A stretch of DNA of 41,979 bases from Malikia granosa (lineage in GTDB: Bacteria; Pseudomonadota; Gammaproteobacteria; Burkholderiales; Burkholderiaceae_C). The stretch is taken from NCBI RefSeq assembly GCF_002980595.1, contig NZ_PVLQ01000053.1, positions 1 to 41,979 of the forward strand. Reading direction: 5' to 3'. Below, one piece after another: positions 24,313 through 32,051 of the stretch (within the stretch, counting starts at the first letter, position 1; each line of letters opens with the position of its first letter). The position numbers and the translations under genes were made by a program. The notes below the pieces were generated by a model. It ran no database searches. It was not told the origin of the DNA and saw only the letters and a list, made by a program, of their open reading frames with translations.

Positions 24313-25758
24313 GTGGACTATTTTTGGCATCTGATGGGGGGCGGCGCTGGTAACCTGGCCGCCTATCTGGCGGCACATGTGTTGCTGTGCCTGCTGCCGG
24401 CCTTCTTCATCGCCGGCGCCATGGCCGCGCTGATCCCCAAGGCCAGCATCACGCGCTGGCTCGGGCGCAACACGCCGGCCCAGGTCTCGTATCCGGCGGC
24501 TGCCGCTGCCGGCTCGCTGCTGGCGGTCTGCTCCTGCACCATCGTGCCGCTGTTCGCTGGCATCTACCGCAAGGGCGCCGGCATCGGGCCGGCCATCACC
24601 TTCCTGTTCTTCGCGCCGGCCGGCAACATCATGGCGCTGGCCTATACCGGCAGCATCCTGGGGCCGGAGTTCGCTGCCGCCCGCCTGCTGCTCTGTCTGC
24701 TGTTTGGCGTCGGCATCGGTCTGCTGATGGCCATGCTGTTCTGGAAGGATGACGCCAGCCATGATGCCCAGACCGACACTCTGTTCGCCGAGCAGGCCAG
24801 CGTCGGGCGAGCAGCGACTGGCCTGCTGCTGTCGCTGGTCGCGGTCCTGATCGCCGGCACGCTCAAGCTCTGGCCGCTGACCGAGACCTTCGCCCGCTTC
24901 AGCTTGCCGCTGTCCTGGGCCGCTGACTGGCAGGCGACTCTGTCCGCCTGGGTGCCCTTCGATGCCGCCAAGGGCGAGGAGGGCGTGAGCTTCCAGGGCT
25001 CGGTGCTGATCGCGCTGCTGCTGCTGATTTCCATTACCGCCTGGAAGGGCATGGAGAACATCATCGAGGGCCCGAACCGCTGGACCTGGGTCACGCTGGG
25101 CCTGACCGCGACCACGCTGCTGGTCGCCGCGCTGCGCCTGGTGCCAGTCGCCAACGGGCTGGAAGTCGGACTGACCGGTCGCGTGCTGGCCGTGGCGGCT
25201 TCGCTCGGGGCCTGCTGGCATTTTGCGCGCCAACTCAACGCCGACGACTTCCAGGCCTGGATGTGGGAGGCATGGCGCTTCGTCAAGCAGATCTTCGTGC
25301 TGCTGGTGGTGGGAGTCTTCATCGTCGGCATGGTGCGCCAGATCATCCGGCCGGAATGGATCGAGTCGCTGGCCGGCAGCAACACGGTGCTGGCCAACGC
25401 GGTCGCGGTGTTCTTTGGCGTATTCATGTACTTTCCGACCCTGGTCGAGGTGCCGGTGGCGCGCATGTTCCTCGACCTGGGCATGCACCCTGGCCCGCTG
25501 CTGGCCTACCTGATGGCCGACCCTGAACTGAGCCTGCAGAGCATGCTGATGGTCGCGGCCGTGATCGGGCGTCAGAAGACCGCCGCCTACGTCGGCCTGG
25601 TGGCGCTGTTCAGCATCTGCGCCGGCCTGCTGTACGGTGCCTGGGTCGACGGTCTGGGCTGGCTGCCGCTGAGCCTGGCCCTGGGCCTGTTCATTGCCGT
25701 CCTGGCGGCCGGTCTGGCCTGGCTCCGCCAGCGTCAACGCAAATCGGCTCCCGTTTGA
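24313..25758 (+). CDS. arsP: ArsP-type organoarsenical permease (DUF318 family)
   Basis: A 481-residue membrane protein of the predicted-permease family that includes ArsP. It has about ten hydrophobic helices in two clusters (20-150 and 325-480) separated by a more variable middle. The conserved LLAVCSCTIVPLFAGIYRKGAG motif lies near residue 72 and contains the CSC pair, and FPTLVEVPVARMFLDLGM lies in the second half. ArsP members export trivalent methyl- or aryl-arsenicals. The start is GTG 24313 with GGGAG upstream; an ATG at 24265 would add an unlikely charged tail. Following ArsH and preceding a thioredoxin-like gene, it fits organoarsenical resistance. Transport of another thiophilic compound cannot be excluded. 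Confidence 0.85.
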   Translation: MDYFWHLMGGGAGNLAAYLAAHVLLCLLPAFFIAGAMAALIPKASITRWLGRNTPAQVSYPAAAAAGSLLAVCSCTIVPLFAGIYRKGAGIGPAITFLFFAPAGNIMALAYTGSILGPEFAAARLLLCLLFGVGIGLLMAMLFWKDDASHDAQTDTLFAEQASVGRAATGLLLSLVAVLIAGTLKLWPLTETFARFSLPLSWAADWQATLSAWVPFDAAKGEEGVSFQGSVLIALLLLISITAWKGMENIIEGPNRWTWVTLGLTATTLLVAALRLVPVANGLEVGLTGRVLAVAASLGACWHFARQLNADDFQAWMWEAWRFVKQIFVLLVVGVFIVGMVRQIIRPEWIESLAGSNTVLANAVAVFFGVFMYFPTLVEVPVARMFLDLGMHPGPLLAYLMADPELSLQSMLMVAAVIGRQKTAAYVGLVALFSICAGLLYGAWVDGLGWLPLSLALGLFIAVLAAGLAWLRQRQRKSAPV

Positions 25759-25786
25759 ACCACCTGACCCATCGAAGGAGAACACC

Positions 25787-26026
25787 ATGCTGACTGTCAA
25801 GATTCTCGGCCCCGGCTGTGCCAACTGCAAGAAGCTCGAGGCCGTGGCGCGCGAGGCTGCTACCAACGCCGGCATCGAGGTCGATTTCGTCAAGGTCACC
25901 GACATGAATGAAATCCTGAACTACGACATCCTGCATACGCCAGGCCTGGTGATCAACGAAAAAGTGGTCAGCAGCGCCCATATCCCGACCGTGGCCGAGG
26001 TGCAGGGCTGGCTGACCGGTGCCTGA
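25787..26026 (+). CDS. Small thioredoxin-like protein (redox-active disulfide protein 2 type)
   Basis: A 79-residue thioredoxin-fold protein with the active site GPGCANCKK (Cys11 and Cys14) and the cis-proline region LHTPGLVINEKVVS (about 49-62). It starts at 25787, with GAAGGAG nine bases upstream. This family of tiny thioredoxins is very often encoded beside DUF318/ArsP permeases, as here, where the gap is 28 bases. It may keep the permease's cysteines or its arsenical cargo in the right redox state, or deliver electrons to the arsenate reductases of the operon. Confidence 0.92.
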   Translation: MLTVKILGPGCANCKKLEAVAREAATNAGIEVDFVKVTDMNEILNYDILHTPGLVINEKVVSSAHIPTVAEVQGWLTGA

Positions 26027-26074
26027 GCCAACAGCGCCGGCCCCAGTTGCCGTGCCGCCTCCATGGCCTGTGCG

Positions 26075-26283
26075 TCACAGCTCAGTGGCGATGTCCATGG
26101 CCCAGCTGTGCAGGTCATGGATCCGGCTGATACCCGGCAGGCTCGTCAGGTAGCCGTGCATCGCCGGCGGGTCCGCGCTGTACGGACGCCGTCAAGCAGC
26201 AGGCTCACGGTCGAGCCAGTTCCAGTCCTGCCACGGCGCCAGGCCGCCAGCCTCCACCATGTCGGCCGAGACCCGCGCGTCGG
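26075..26283 (-). pseudogene. Decayed CDF-family cation efflux gene (C-terminal piece)
   Basis: Minus-strand pieces match the cation diffusion facilitator family: a W-N-W-L-D segment (around 26205-26220), then VSLLLDGV in another frame, then GYLTSLPGISRIHDLHSWAMDIATE ending at a TGA at 26075. The last piece is the conserved end of the CzcD-type membrane domain (usually PGV..VHDLHIWAM). At least two frame changes and the missing N-terminal half make it a pseudogene. It adjoins an IS5 transposase remnant, which probably caused the break. Confidence 0.7.
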
Positions 26284-26437
26284 TCTGATCGTCGAGTCCA
26301 GGCTCACCGCTTCAATGCGAACCTGCATCAGGCGCTGCCTCTGCAGGCGCTCGAACACGGCATCGAGCATACCGGCCTTGGTCCAACGGCTCATTCGCGT
26401 GTAGATGCTGTGCCATGGGTCTAAATACAGATGGGGG
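26284..26437 (-). mobile_element. IS5-type transposase remnant
   Basis: From about 26437 the minus strand reads LDPWHSIYTRMSRWTKAG and continues MLDAVFERLQ to IEAVSLDSTI before similarity stops at about 26284. This is the internal segment of an IS5-family transposase leading to the first catalytic aspartate. An in-frame stop lies just upstream (near 26440). There is no N- or C-terminal part, so it is a dead fragment. It adjoins the CDF remnant on one side and overlaps the first bases of the methyltransferase frame on the other strand. Confidence 0.75.
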
Positions 26438-26480
26438 TATCATCCCAGGCCAGGAATCCTTGAACCTTCTTCATTCCCAG

Positions 26481-27191
26481 ATGTACGCTGCCGACCAACT
26501 TCCCCTGCTGCAGAACGAACTGGAACTGCTGGCCGACCTGGTACCCCTGCCAGGGCTGCGCCTCATCGAGCTCGGCTGCGGCAACGCCAGGCTGGCACGC
26601 CAGCTGCTGCAACGCTTTCCCGCCTGCCATGTCACCGGGCTGGAGGTGGATGCCATCCAGCACGCCAGGAACCTCGCGCAGCCGCAAGCCGGGCTCGACT
26701 TCCTGTCTGCCGGCGCACAGGACATCCCTTTCCCGGCGGCCAGCTTCGACCTGGCGCTGATGCTCAAGTCCCTGCACCATGTGCCCCTGCCGCTACTGCC
26801 GCAAGCCCTGTCGGAAGTGGCCCGGGTCCTGAAGCCGGGCGGCCACCTCTATGTCTCGGAGCCGATCTACGACGGCGCCCTCAACGAGCTGGTCAGGCTG
26901 TTCAACGACGAGGGCGTGGTGCGAGCCGCGGCACAGGCCGCGCTGGATCAGGCGCTGGCCACGACGGGTCAGTGGGAAGCGGTGACCGAGCGCCGCTTCG
27001 CGCAGGCCGTGAGCTATCGCGACTTCGACGAGTTCGAGCAGCGCATGATGCGCCCCAGCTTTGCCCAGCATGACCTGAGCGACGCCGTGATCACCCGCGT
27101 GCGCGCGGCATTCGAGCCGCACATGGGCCCGCAGGGCGCCCGCTTCGTGCGCCCGATGCATGTCCGGCTGCTGCGTCGTACGGGTCACTGA
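26481..27191 (+). CDS. Class I SAM-dependent methyltransferase
   Basis: A methyltransferase of the UbiE/Methyltransf_11 type. The SAM-binding motif IELGCGNARLA and the acidic residue of motif II (TGLEVDAIQHARN) are followed by FDLALMLKSLHHVP and the post-motif VARVLKPGGHLYVSEP. The frame opens at 26415, but its first 22 codons overlap the IS5 remnant on the other strand, so I place the start at the ATG at 26481 (236 residues); neither start has a clear ribosome binding site. The substrate is unknown. It does not have the cysteine pattern of ArsM arsenite methyltransferases, so I do not assign it to the arsenic island. Its promoter may have been altered by the adjoining IS insertion. Confidence 0.82.
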   Translation: MYAADQLPLLQNELELLADLVPLPGLRLIELGCGNARLARQLLQRFPACHVTGLEVDAIQHARNLAQPQAGLDFLSAGAQDIPFPAASFDLALMLKSLHHVPLPLLPQALSEVARVLKPGGHLYVSEPIYDGALNELVRLFNDEGVVRAAAQAALDQALATTGQWEAVTERRFAQAVSYRDFDEFEQRMMRPSFAQHDLSDAVITRVRAAFEPHMGPQGARFVRPMHVRLLRRTGH

Positions 27192-27261
27192 AGCGCGGCC
27201 GGGATAGCCCTGCCCAGCTCCCCGCTCAGGGCGGCAATCCCAGCACCGAGCCGGCCGGTTC

Positions 27262-27531
27262 TCAGCCGGTCGACAGGCGCACCAGCAGGGCCGCTGCCAG
27301 GGCGATGGTGCAGGCCCAGCCGGAGAACAGCCAGCGCCAGAGCCTGGTCTGAGGTATGAAGCCGACCCCGCGCACGAAGCCCGCGCTCATGGCCCAGAAG
27401 GCCAGCGTCGCCAGGCCATGGCTGGCCTGGCCTTGTGCATCGGCCAGGTAGACCGGAGCGATCGAGCCCAGCAGCATCAGCACGATTGCTACCAGGAGGG
27501 AGGGCCAGTGCAGCCCGGCTTGCGTCGACAT
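27262..27531 (-). CDS. ybgE: Cyd operon protein YbgE
   Basis: An 89-residue protein with two to three hydrophobic helices (about 10-28, 42-58, 70-86), the usual size and layout of YbgE. It starts 11 bases after the cydX stop as the last gene of the cytochrome bd operon. YbgE accompanies bd oxidase genes in many proteobacteria; its role in assembly or stability is poorly defined. The ATG at 27531 is the first in-frame start downstream of cydX; the longer frame runs back through cydX and cydB out of frame. Confidence 0.82.
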   Translation of the reverse strand: MSTQAGLHWPSLLVAIVLMLLGSIAPVYLADAQGQASHGLATLAFWAMSAGFVRGVGFIPQTRLWRWLFSGWACTIALAAALLVRLSTG

Positions 27532-27542
27532 CGCAGTCAGCC

Positions 27543-27698
27543 TCAGTGCCCGACCGGACTGTCTGACACCGGATCGGGGGGCAGCCCCTGCGCTGCGAAA
27601 GCGGCCTCGCGCGCTTCCTCGTTCTCGCCCCACATCGCGTTCAGGATCGCGAACAGGATGGCGAAGCCCACCCCCAGCATCCAGGCAAAGTACCACAT
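27543..27698 (-). CDS. cydX: Cytochrome bd small subunit CydX
   Basis: A 51-residue single-helix membrane protein that begins MWYFAWMLGVGFAILFAILN, followed by MWGENEE. This is the CydX signature, with the conserved Trp and Glu residues after the helix. It is preceded by GAGGAGAAAACC, a strong ribosome binding site, and starts 15 bases after the cydB stop. CydX binds CydA and is needed for stable, fully active bd oxidase. The C-terminal tail of about 25 residues is longer than in the 37-residue E. coli protein. Confidence 0.95.
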   Translation of the reverse strand: MWYFAWMLGVGFAILFAILNAMWGENEEAREAAFAAQGLPPDPVSDSPVGH

Positions 27699-27713
27699 GG
27701 TTTTCTCCTCGTT

Positions 27714-28856
27714 TCAGTAGGCGCTGTGCTCGTTGGCGCGGATATGCGACTCGGTGACCTTGCCGCGCATGACGCGGTAGGCCCAGCTGGTGTAGATCAC
27801 GATGAGCGGCATGAAGATCAGCGTGGCCACCAGCATCAGGCCTAGGGTCAGGTGGCTCGAGACGCTGTCCCAGACCGTCAGCGAGGCGTTGGGCATGGTG
27901 CTCGACGGCATGATGAAGGGGAACATGGCGGCACCCGCCGTGCCGATCACGCCCGTGATAGCCAGCGACGACAGGATGAAGGCCAGGCCGGTGCGGCGAG
28001 CGATCAGCAGCGCCATGGTCACCAGCGCCGAGCAGGTGGCCATCACCGGCAGCAGCCACAGCAGCGGTTGCTGCTCATAGTTGCGCCACCAGCCGTCGGC
28101 GGCACGCACGACGGTCTTGGCCAGCGGGTCGGGCATGGCCCCGCCATCGACCACCGAGGTGATGACGTAGCCTTCGATGCCGCCCAGGCGCAGCCAGAGC
28201 CCGGCCAGCAGGAAGCTGACCACCGTCACCATGGCGGCGATCAGCGCGCCGCTGATGGCCCTGTGCTGGATTCGGCCTTCGGTCCGGTGCGCCAGATAGA
28301 CCCCACCATGCATCGTGATCATCGCGCTGCTGACCACGCCCGCGAGCAGGGCGAAGGGATTGAGCAACTGCCAGAAGCTGCCGGTGTAGGTGGAGACCAG
28401 GTAGTCGTCGAAATGGAACGGCACGCCTTGCAGCAGGTTGCCGAAGGCCACGCCGAAAATCAGCGGCGGCACGGCGCCGCCGATGAACAGGCCCCAGTCC
28501 CAGACGCTGCGCCAGGTGGCATTGTGGATCTTGCTGCGGTAGTCGAAGCCGACCGGGCGGAAGAACAGCGCCCACAGCACCGCCAGCATCGCCCAGTAGA
28601 GGCCGCTGAAGGCGGTCGCGTAGACCAGCGGCCAGGCGGCGAAGATGGCGCCGCCGCCGGTGATGAACCAGACCTGGTTGCCGTCCCAGTGCGGGCCAAC
28701 GGTATTGATGACCACCCGCCGCTCGATATCGTTCTTGCCGACGAAGGGCAGCAAGGTGCCCACGCCCATGTCGTGACCGTCCATGATGGCGAAGCCGACC
28801 AGCAGCACGCCGACCAGCAGCCACCAGATGACCTTGAGGGTTTCGTAATCGAACAT
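27714..28856 (-). CDS. cydB: Cytochrome bd ubiquinol oxidase subunit II
   Basis: A 380-residue membrane protein with the CydB layout of about nine helices. Typical segments are MFDYETLKVIWWLLVGVLL at the start, FAIMDGHDMGVGTLLPF (22-38), GPHWDGNQVWFITGGGA and the late TLTLGLML-type helix region. CydB partners CydA in the quinol oxidase of the inner membrane that reduces oxygen to water with high affinity. It starts 13 bases after cydA. Length and helices are normal, with no sign of damage. Confidence 0.97.
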   Translation of the reverse strand: MFDYETLKVIWWLLVGVLLVGFAIMDGHDMGVGTLLPFVGKNDIERRVVINTVGPHWDGNQVWFITGGGAIFAAWPLVYATAFSGLYWAMLAVLWALFFRPVGFDYRSKIHNATWRSVWDWGLFIGGAVPPLIFGVAFGNLLQGVPFHFDDYLVSTYTGSFWQLLNPFALLAGVVSSAMITMHGGVYLAHRTEGRIQHRAISGALIAAMVTVVSFLLAGLWLRLGGIEGYVITSVVDGGAMPDPLAKTVVRAADGWWRNYEQQPLLWLLPVMATCSALVTMALLIARRTGLAFILSSLAITGVIGTAGAAMFPFIMPSSTMPNASLTVWDSVSSHLTLGLMLVATLIFMPLIVIYTSWAYRVMRGKVTESHIRANEHSAY

Positions 28857-28869
28857 GGAAGCTTCTCCT

Positions 28870-30426
28870 TCAGGCGTGGACTTCGTTGTCGTAGCGGCCA
28901 GTTCCCAGGCTGCCAGGACCCTGACGAGCGAACTTGACCATCAGGTACATCTCGACGATCAACAGCACGGTGTAGAAGCCGACGAAGCCGGCCAGCGAAC
29001 CGTACAGGCTCTCGACGCTGAGGGTCGAGACGCTCAGGTGCGTGGGCAGCACGCCGTAGATGGTCCAGGGCTGGCGACCATACTCAGCGACGAACCAGCC
29101 GAGCTCGCAGGCGATCCAGGGCGCCGGCAGCATCCACAGCGCCCACTTGAGCAGCCAGGGGCGCTTGATCATGCCGCCTGGCTTGAGCGTGCTCCAGAAG
29201 CTCAGGGCGAACAGGGCCAGCATCAGGAAGCCCAGGCCGACCATGACGCGAAAGCCCCAGAACATCGGCGCGACGCGCGGCACGGTGCTGTCGACCGCCC
29301 GCTGGATCATCTCGGGCGTGGCCTGGCGCACATCGACGACATATTTCTTCAGCAGCAGACCAAAGCCCAGGTCAGCCTTGTGTTGCTCGAACAGTTGCAG
29401 TGCTGCGGCGTCCTGGCGGTTCTTGCGCAGGGCCTCGAGCGCGACCACGGCGTGGATGCCGTTCTCGATGCGACGGCGATTCTCGGCCTTGATCTCCTTG
29501 ATGCCCGGAATCTCCTTGTCGAGCGAGCGCGTGCCGATCAGGCCCATGACCCAGGGAATCTCGATCGCCCAGTCGTTGGCCTGCCTGGCCTCGTTCGGCC
29601 AGGCCACGACGTTGAAGCCAGCCGGTGCCGGCTCGGTCTCCCACATCGCCTCGATGGCGGCCATCTTGGTCTTCTGCGCCTCGCCGACCATGTAGCCCGA
29701 TTCATCGCCGAGCACGATCACGCTCAGCACCGAAGCCAGTCCGAAGGCCGAGGCGACGCGGAAGCTGCGCTTGGCGAACTCGACGTTGCGGCCCTTGAGC
29801 AGGTACCAGGCCGAGATCGACAGCACGAACATCGCGCCCGTGACGTAGCCCGCCGAGACCGTGTGCACGAACTTGGCCTGGGCATCGGGGTTAAACACCA
29901 CGGCCCAGAAATCGGTCATCTCCATGCGCATGGTCTGGAAGCTGAACTCGGCGCCGACCGGGTTCTGCATCCAGCCGTTGGCGATCAGGATCCAGAGCGC
30001 GCTCAGGTTGGTGCCGATCGCCATCAGCACCGTCACCAGCAAGTGCTGTGTCTTGGGCAGCCGATCCCAGCCAAAGAAGAACAGCCCTATCATGGTAGAC
30101 TCGAGAAAGAAGGCCATCAGGCCCTCGATCGCCAGCGGCGCGCCGAATATGTCGCCGACATAGTGCGAGTAGTAGGCCCAGTTGGTGCCGAACTGGAACT
30201 CCAAGGTGATGCCGGTCGTCACGCCGAGCGCAAAGTTGATGCCGAACAGCTTGCCCCAGAAGCGCGTCATGTCCTTCCAGACGGTCTTGCCCGTCATGAC
30301 ATAGACGCTCTCCATGATCACCAGCAGCCAGACCATGCCGATGGTCAAGGGGACGAAGAGGAAGTGGTACATCGCGGTTGCGGCGAACTGCAGCCGCGAC
30401 AGGTCAACCAGTTGATCAGAAATCAT
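28870..30426 (-). CDS. cydA: Cytochrome bd ubiquinol oxidase subunit I
   Basis: A 518-residue heme-bearing subunit of E. coli-like length, including the long form of the quinol-binding Q-loop (about residues 250-390). Likely heme ligands are His21 in TAMYHFLFVPLTIG, the histidine of AKFVHTVSAGYVTG near residue 188 and the methionine of GFRVMVGLG in the C-terminal part. The conserved GRQPW motif is present near 448. I start at 30426 (MISDQLVDLSRLQFA); an ATG at 30492 would add residues that overlap cydP. The start overlaps the cydP stop by 11 bases, which suggests coupled translation. Confidence 0.97.
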   Translation of the reverse strand: MISDQLVDLSRLQFAATAMYHFLFVPLTIGMVWLLVIMESVYVMTGKTVWKDMTRFWGKLFGINFALGVTTGITLEFQFGTNWAYYSHYVGDIFGAPLAIEGLMAFFLESTMIGLFFFGWDRLPKTQHLLVTVLMAIGTNLSALWILIANGWMQNPVGAEFSFQTMRMEMTDFWAVVFNPDAQAKFVHTVSAGYVTGAMFVLSISAWYLLKGRNVEFAKRSFRVASAFGLASVLSVIVLGDESGYMVGEAQKTKMAAIEAMWETEPAPAGFNVVAWPNEARQANDWAIEIPWVMGLIGTRSLDKEIPGIKEIKAENRRRIENGIHAVVALEALRKNRQDAAALQLFEQHKADLGFGLLLKKYVVDVRQATPEMIQRAVDSTVPRVAPMFWGFRVMVGLGFLMLALFALSFWSTLKPGGMIKRPWLLKWALWMLPAPWIACELGWFVAEYGRQPWTIYGVLPTHLSVSTLSVESLYGSLAGFVGFYTVLLIVEMYLMVKFARQGPGSLGTGRYDNEVHA

Positions 30427-30607
30427 GACCTTGCTCCTTGCTTGACTCAGTGGTGGGGCGCAGCAGCAGATGGCTGGAAGCCTGCTCGGCATCCACCTTA
30501 ACTTTCTGGTCGGCCAGGAAAGCCCACCAGATCGCGGTCAGCAGCAACAGCTTGATGACAATGGTCCAGGCCAGCTGACGCAGCAGCGGATGAGTTGTCG
30601 CCTTCAT
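30416..30607 (-). CDS. cydP: Cytochrome oxidase small subunit CydP
   Basis: A 63-residue protein with one membrane helix (about 12-30; LAWTIVIKLLLLTAIWWAF) and a short hydrophilic tail, the layout of CydP. It is encoded directly in front of cydA with an 11-base overlap and starts inside the end of the regulator gene (four-base overlap). CydP-type proteins occur at this place in betaproteobacterial and other cyd operons; an assembly or stabilising role is presumed. Confidence 0.85.
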   Translation of the reverse strand: MKATTHPLLRQLAWTIVIKLLLLTAIWWAFLADQKVKVDAEQASSHLLLRPTTESSKEQGHDF

Positions 30608-31179
30608 GTCGCCAGCTCCAGCGATGCCTTGGCCGCAGCGCGGCGCGGCCGGTTGCGGGGCAGCAAGCGGCCCAGCACGCGGCAGACGGTCTCCTTCTGG
30701 GCGTCGATCGCACGCGCCAGGTCACTGAGAACGGGCAGCTCGCAGCGGATCGCCTCGATGGTGCGTGGCGGCGCCGACTGCAGCTTACGCCAGTCATGGC
30801 CCAGCAGCTGCAGCATCTGCGACAAGCGGTCCGAGACCGCACCCGTGCGCAGCTCCGCCATGTCGATGCTGCGACTTTGCTGCAGCAGCAGCGCCTCGCG
30901 CATCAACAGTGACCGATCAGGCTCGCCATCCAGCCCGACCGGCTCGAGCCGGCAGGTGGTCAGCGCACAGGCCTCGAGCGCATAGGGGCGCTCGCACAGC
31001 GATTCGATCCCGATCAGGTCGCCAGCGACGGCAAGCTGCACCAGCCTACCACCTGCGGCAAGAGGGGTCTGAAGCGCGACCAGCCCCTGCGTCACGCGCC
31101 AGAGCGGGCCGGCTTCGCCTGCGGCAAACACCATGCTGCCGCGCGCATGATCGCGCGACAACCCATTGTCCTGAAACAT
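30604..31179 (-). CDS. Crp/Fnr-family regulator heading the cyd operon
   Basis: A 191-residue, rather short Crp/Fnr-type protein. It has an N-terminal beta-barrel sensor domain (about 10-100) and a C-terminal helix-turn-helix, LSDLARAIDAQKETVCRVLGRLL. The recognition helix keeps the Glu and Arg of FNR (E-T-V-x-R) but has Cys where FNR has Ser. The N-terminal cysteine cluster that holds the FNR iron-sulfur centre is absent; four or five cysteines lie elsewhere, including SLCERPYALEACALTTC near 60-76. AGGAG precedes the ATG at 31179. Because it is the first gene and overlaps cydP, it probably controls the oxidase genes. What it senses (redox, oxygen, heme, nitric oxide) is open. Confidence 0.87.
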   Translation of the reverse strand: MFQDNGLSRDHARGSMVFAAGEAGPLWRVTQGLVALQTPLAAGGRLVQLAVAGDLIGIESLCERPYALEACALTTCRLEPVGLDGEPDRSLLMREALLLQQSRSIDMAELRTGAVSDRLSQMLQLLGHDWRKLQSAPPRTIEAIRCELPVLSDLARAIDAQKETVCRVLGRLLPRNRPRRAAAKASLELAT

Positions 31180-31264
31180 TTGAAACTCCTGGATTGATCC
31201 GGGTCGTAGCGCTGAACTGGCAGCGAGCTCGACCCAACTGCCCTGTTGCCGGGGCGAAAATTGA

Positions 31265-31657
31265 TCAGGACAGGAGGGAGGGCGGTCCGCGCGAGAGCGC
31301 GGTCAACCAGACGGCCGAGGTGCGCGCCGCCTGGTAGAAGGCGGGCGGCATGTCGGCATGGTGCTGGACCCGTGGCAAGGCGACGGGCACGGGTGGCAGC
31401 CAGGGCTGATCGTCGTGCAATTGGCAGAACGGGCAGTCCTGCATCTGGGCTGCGCGGGACTTGTCCGTGCCGTTGGAGCTGTCGGCCTTGTCGGTCGGCA
31501 CTCGGACCATGCCGGTCGAGGTGCAGATCTCGATCGCATCTCCAGCTCCGGCCGATGCGCGCATGGCCTGGGCGGCCAGTGGCATCAGCGCGTTCAACAC
31601 CAGCACCAGCATGGAAAGCCATGCGGTGAAACGCCGGGTCGAACAGTTTCGCAACAT
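31265..31657 (-). CDS. DUF2946 family secreted/membrane-anchored protein
   Basis: A 130-residue protein with an N-terminal signal or anchor helix (residues 10-30) followed by the DUF2946 pattern: EICTSTGM (Cys45) and a DCPFCQLHDD motif (Cys75, Cys78, His81), then a proline-rich tail. The CxxC-x2-H arrangement looks like a metal site, and DUF2946 genes often lie near copper-related genes, but none is next door here. I start at 31657 because the helix then begins near residue 10; an upstream ATG at 31744 would precede it with an unlikely 29-residue extension. Function unknown. Confidence 0.82.
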   Translation of the reverse strand: MLRNCSTRRFTAWLSMLVLVLNALMPLAAQAMRASAGAGDAIEICTSTGMVRVPTDKADSSNGTDKSRAAQMQDCPFCQLHDDQPWLPPVPVALPRVQHHADMPPAFYQAARTSAVWLTALSRGPPSLLS

Positions 31658-31752
31658 AGTAACGATTATAGATCCCAAGCTGCCAGCCTGGCCGGGCGCC
31701 GATGGCCTTCGATTCTGCGCGCTCCTTGACTCCTTGACCGACATGCCAAGGG

Positions 31753-31960
31753 TCAGTCCTGGATCAGCTCCGCTCTTGCCGAGCTGGCCACGGTGTGACT
31801 CAGCGAGTCCATCACCCGGGAGGCGATCCTGGCCTGCTGCCAGTACAACGGCACGTCCAGCGGAGAGCCAGGCACCAGCTCCACCATGCCACCACTGTCC
31901 AGATGGATCTGCGGATGCAGGGCCCAGCCCAGGCCTACCCAGGGTTGCCGCGACAAACGC
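31753..31960 (-). pseudogene. argP (LysR-type) C-terminal remnant
   Basis: The minus strand encodes about 68 residues resembling the end of ArgP/IciA regulators: GLGWALHPQIHLDSGGMVELVPG and DVPLYWQQARIASRVMDSL. The DNA-binding domain and most of the effector domain are absent, and the upstream frame (to 32049) does not resemble the family. It therefore cannot regulate. It faces the argO remnant on the other strand, the usual divergent argP-argO arrangement, with everything between them deleted. Confidence 0.7.
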
Positions 31961-32051
31961 ATGGGGTTAGGGCAGGGTGTGGGAGTGCAGGTCGACTGGG
32001 CTACCGCAGTGCCGCTCGATCTAGCGCTGCTGCAATTCGTCCTTGGCATTG

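Noticed and set aside
22819-25905. 1028-codon open frame on the minus strand
   Set aside because: Antisense to acr3, arsC-arsH and arsP; rich in Gln, Arg and Ala with no recognisable domains.
26481-27191. ArsM arsenite methyltransferase
   Set aside because: The methyltransferase beside the island lacks the conserved cysteine set of ArsM and is separated from the island by gene debris.
28855-30501. 548-codon open frame on the plus strand
   Set aside because: Antisense to cydA; histidine/glutamine-rich composition typical of a complement reading.
31194-31266. FNR box upstream of the cyd operon
   Set aside because: Two TTGAT half-sites (31194 and 31261) exist but are far apart and not paired with ATCAA at four-base spacing.
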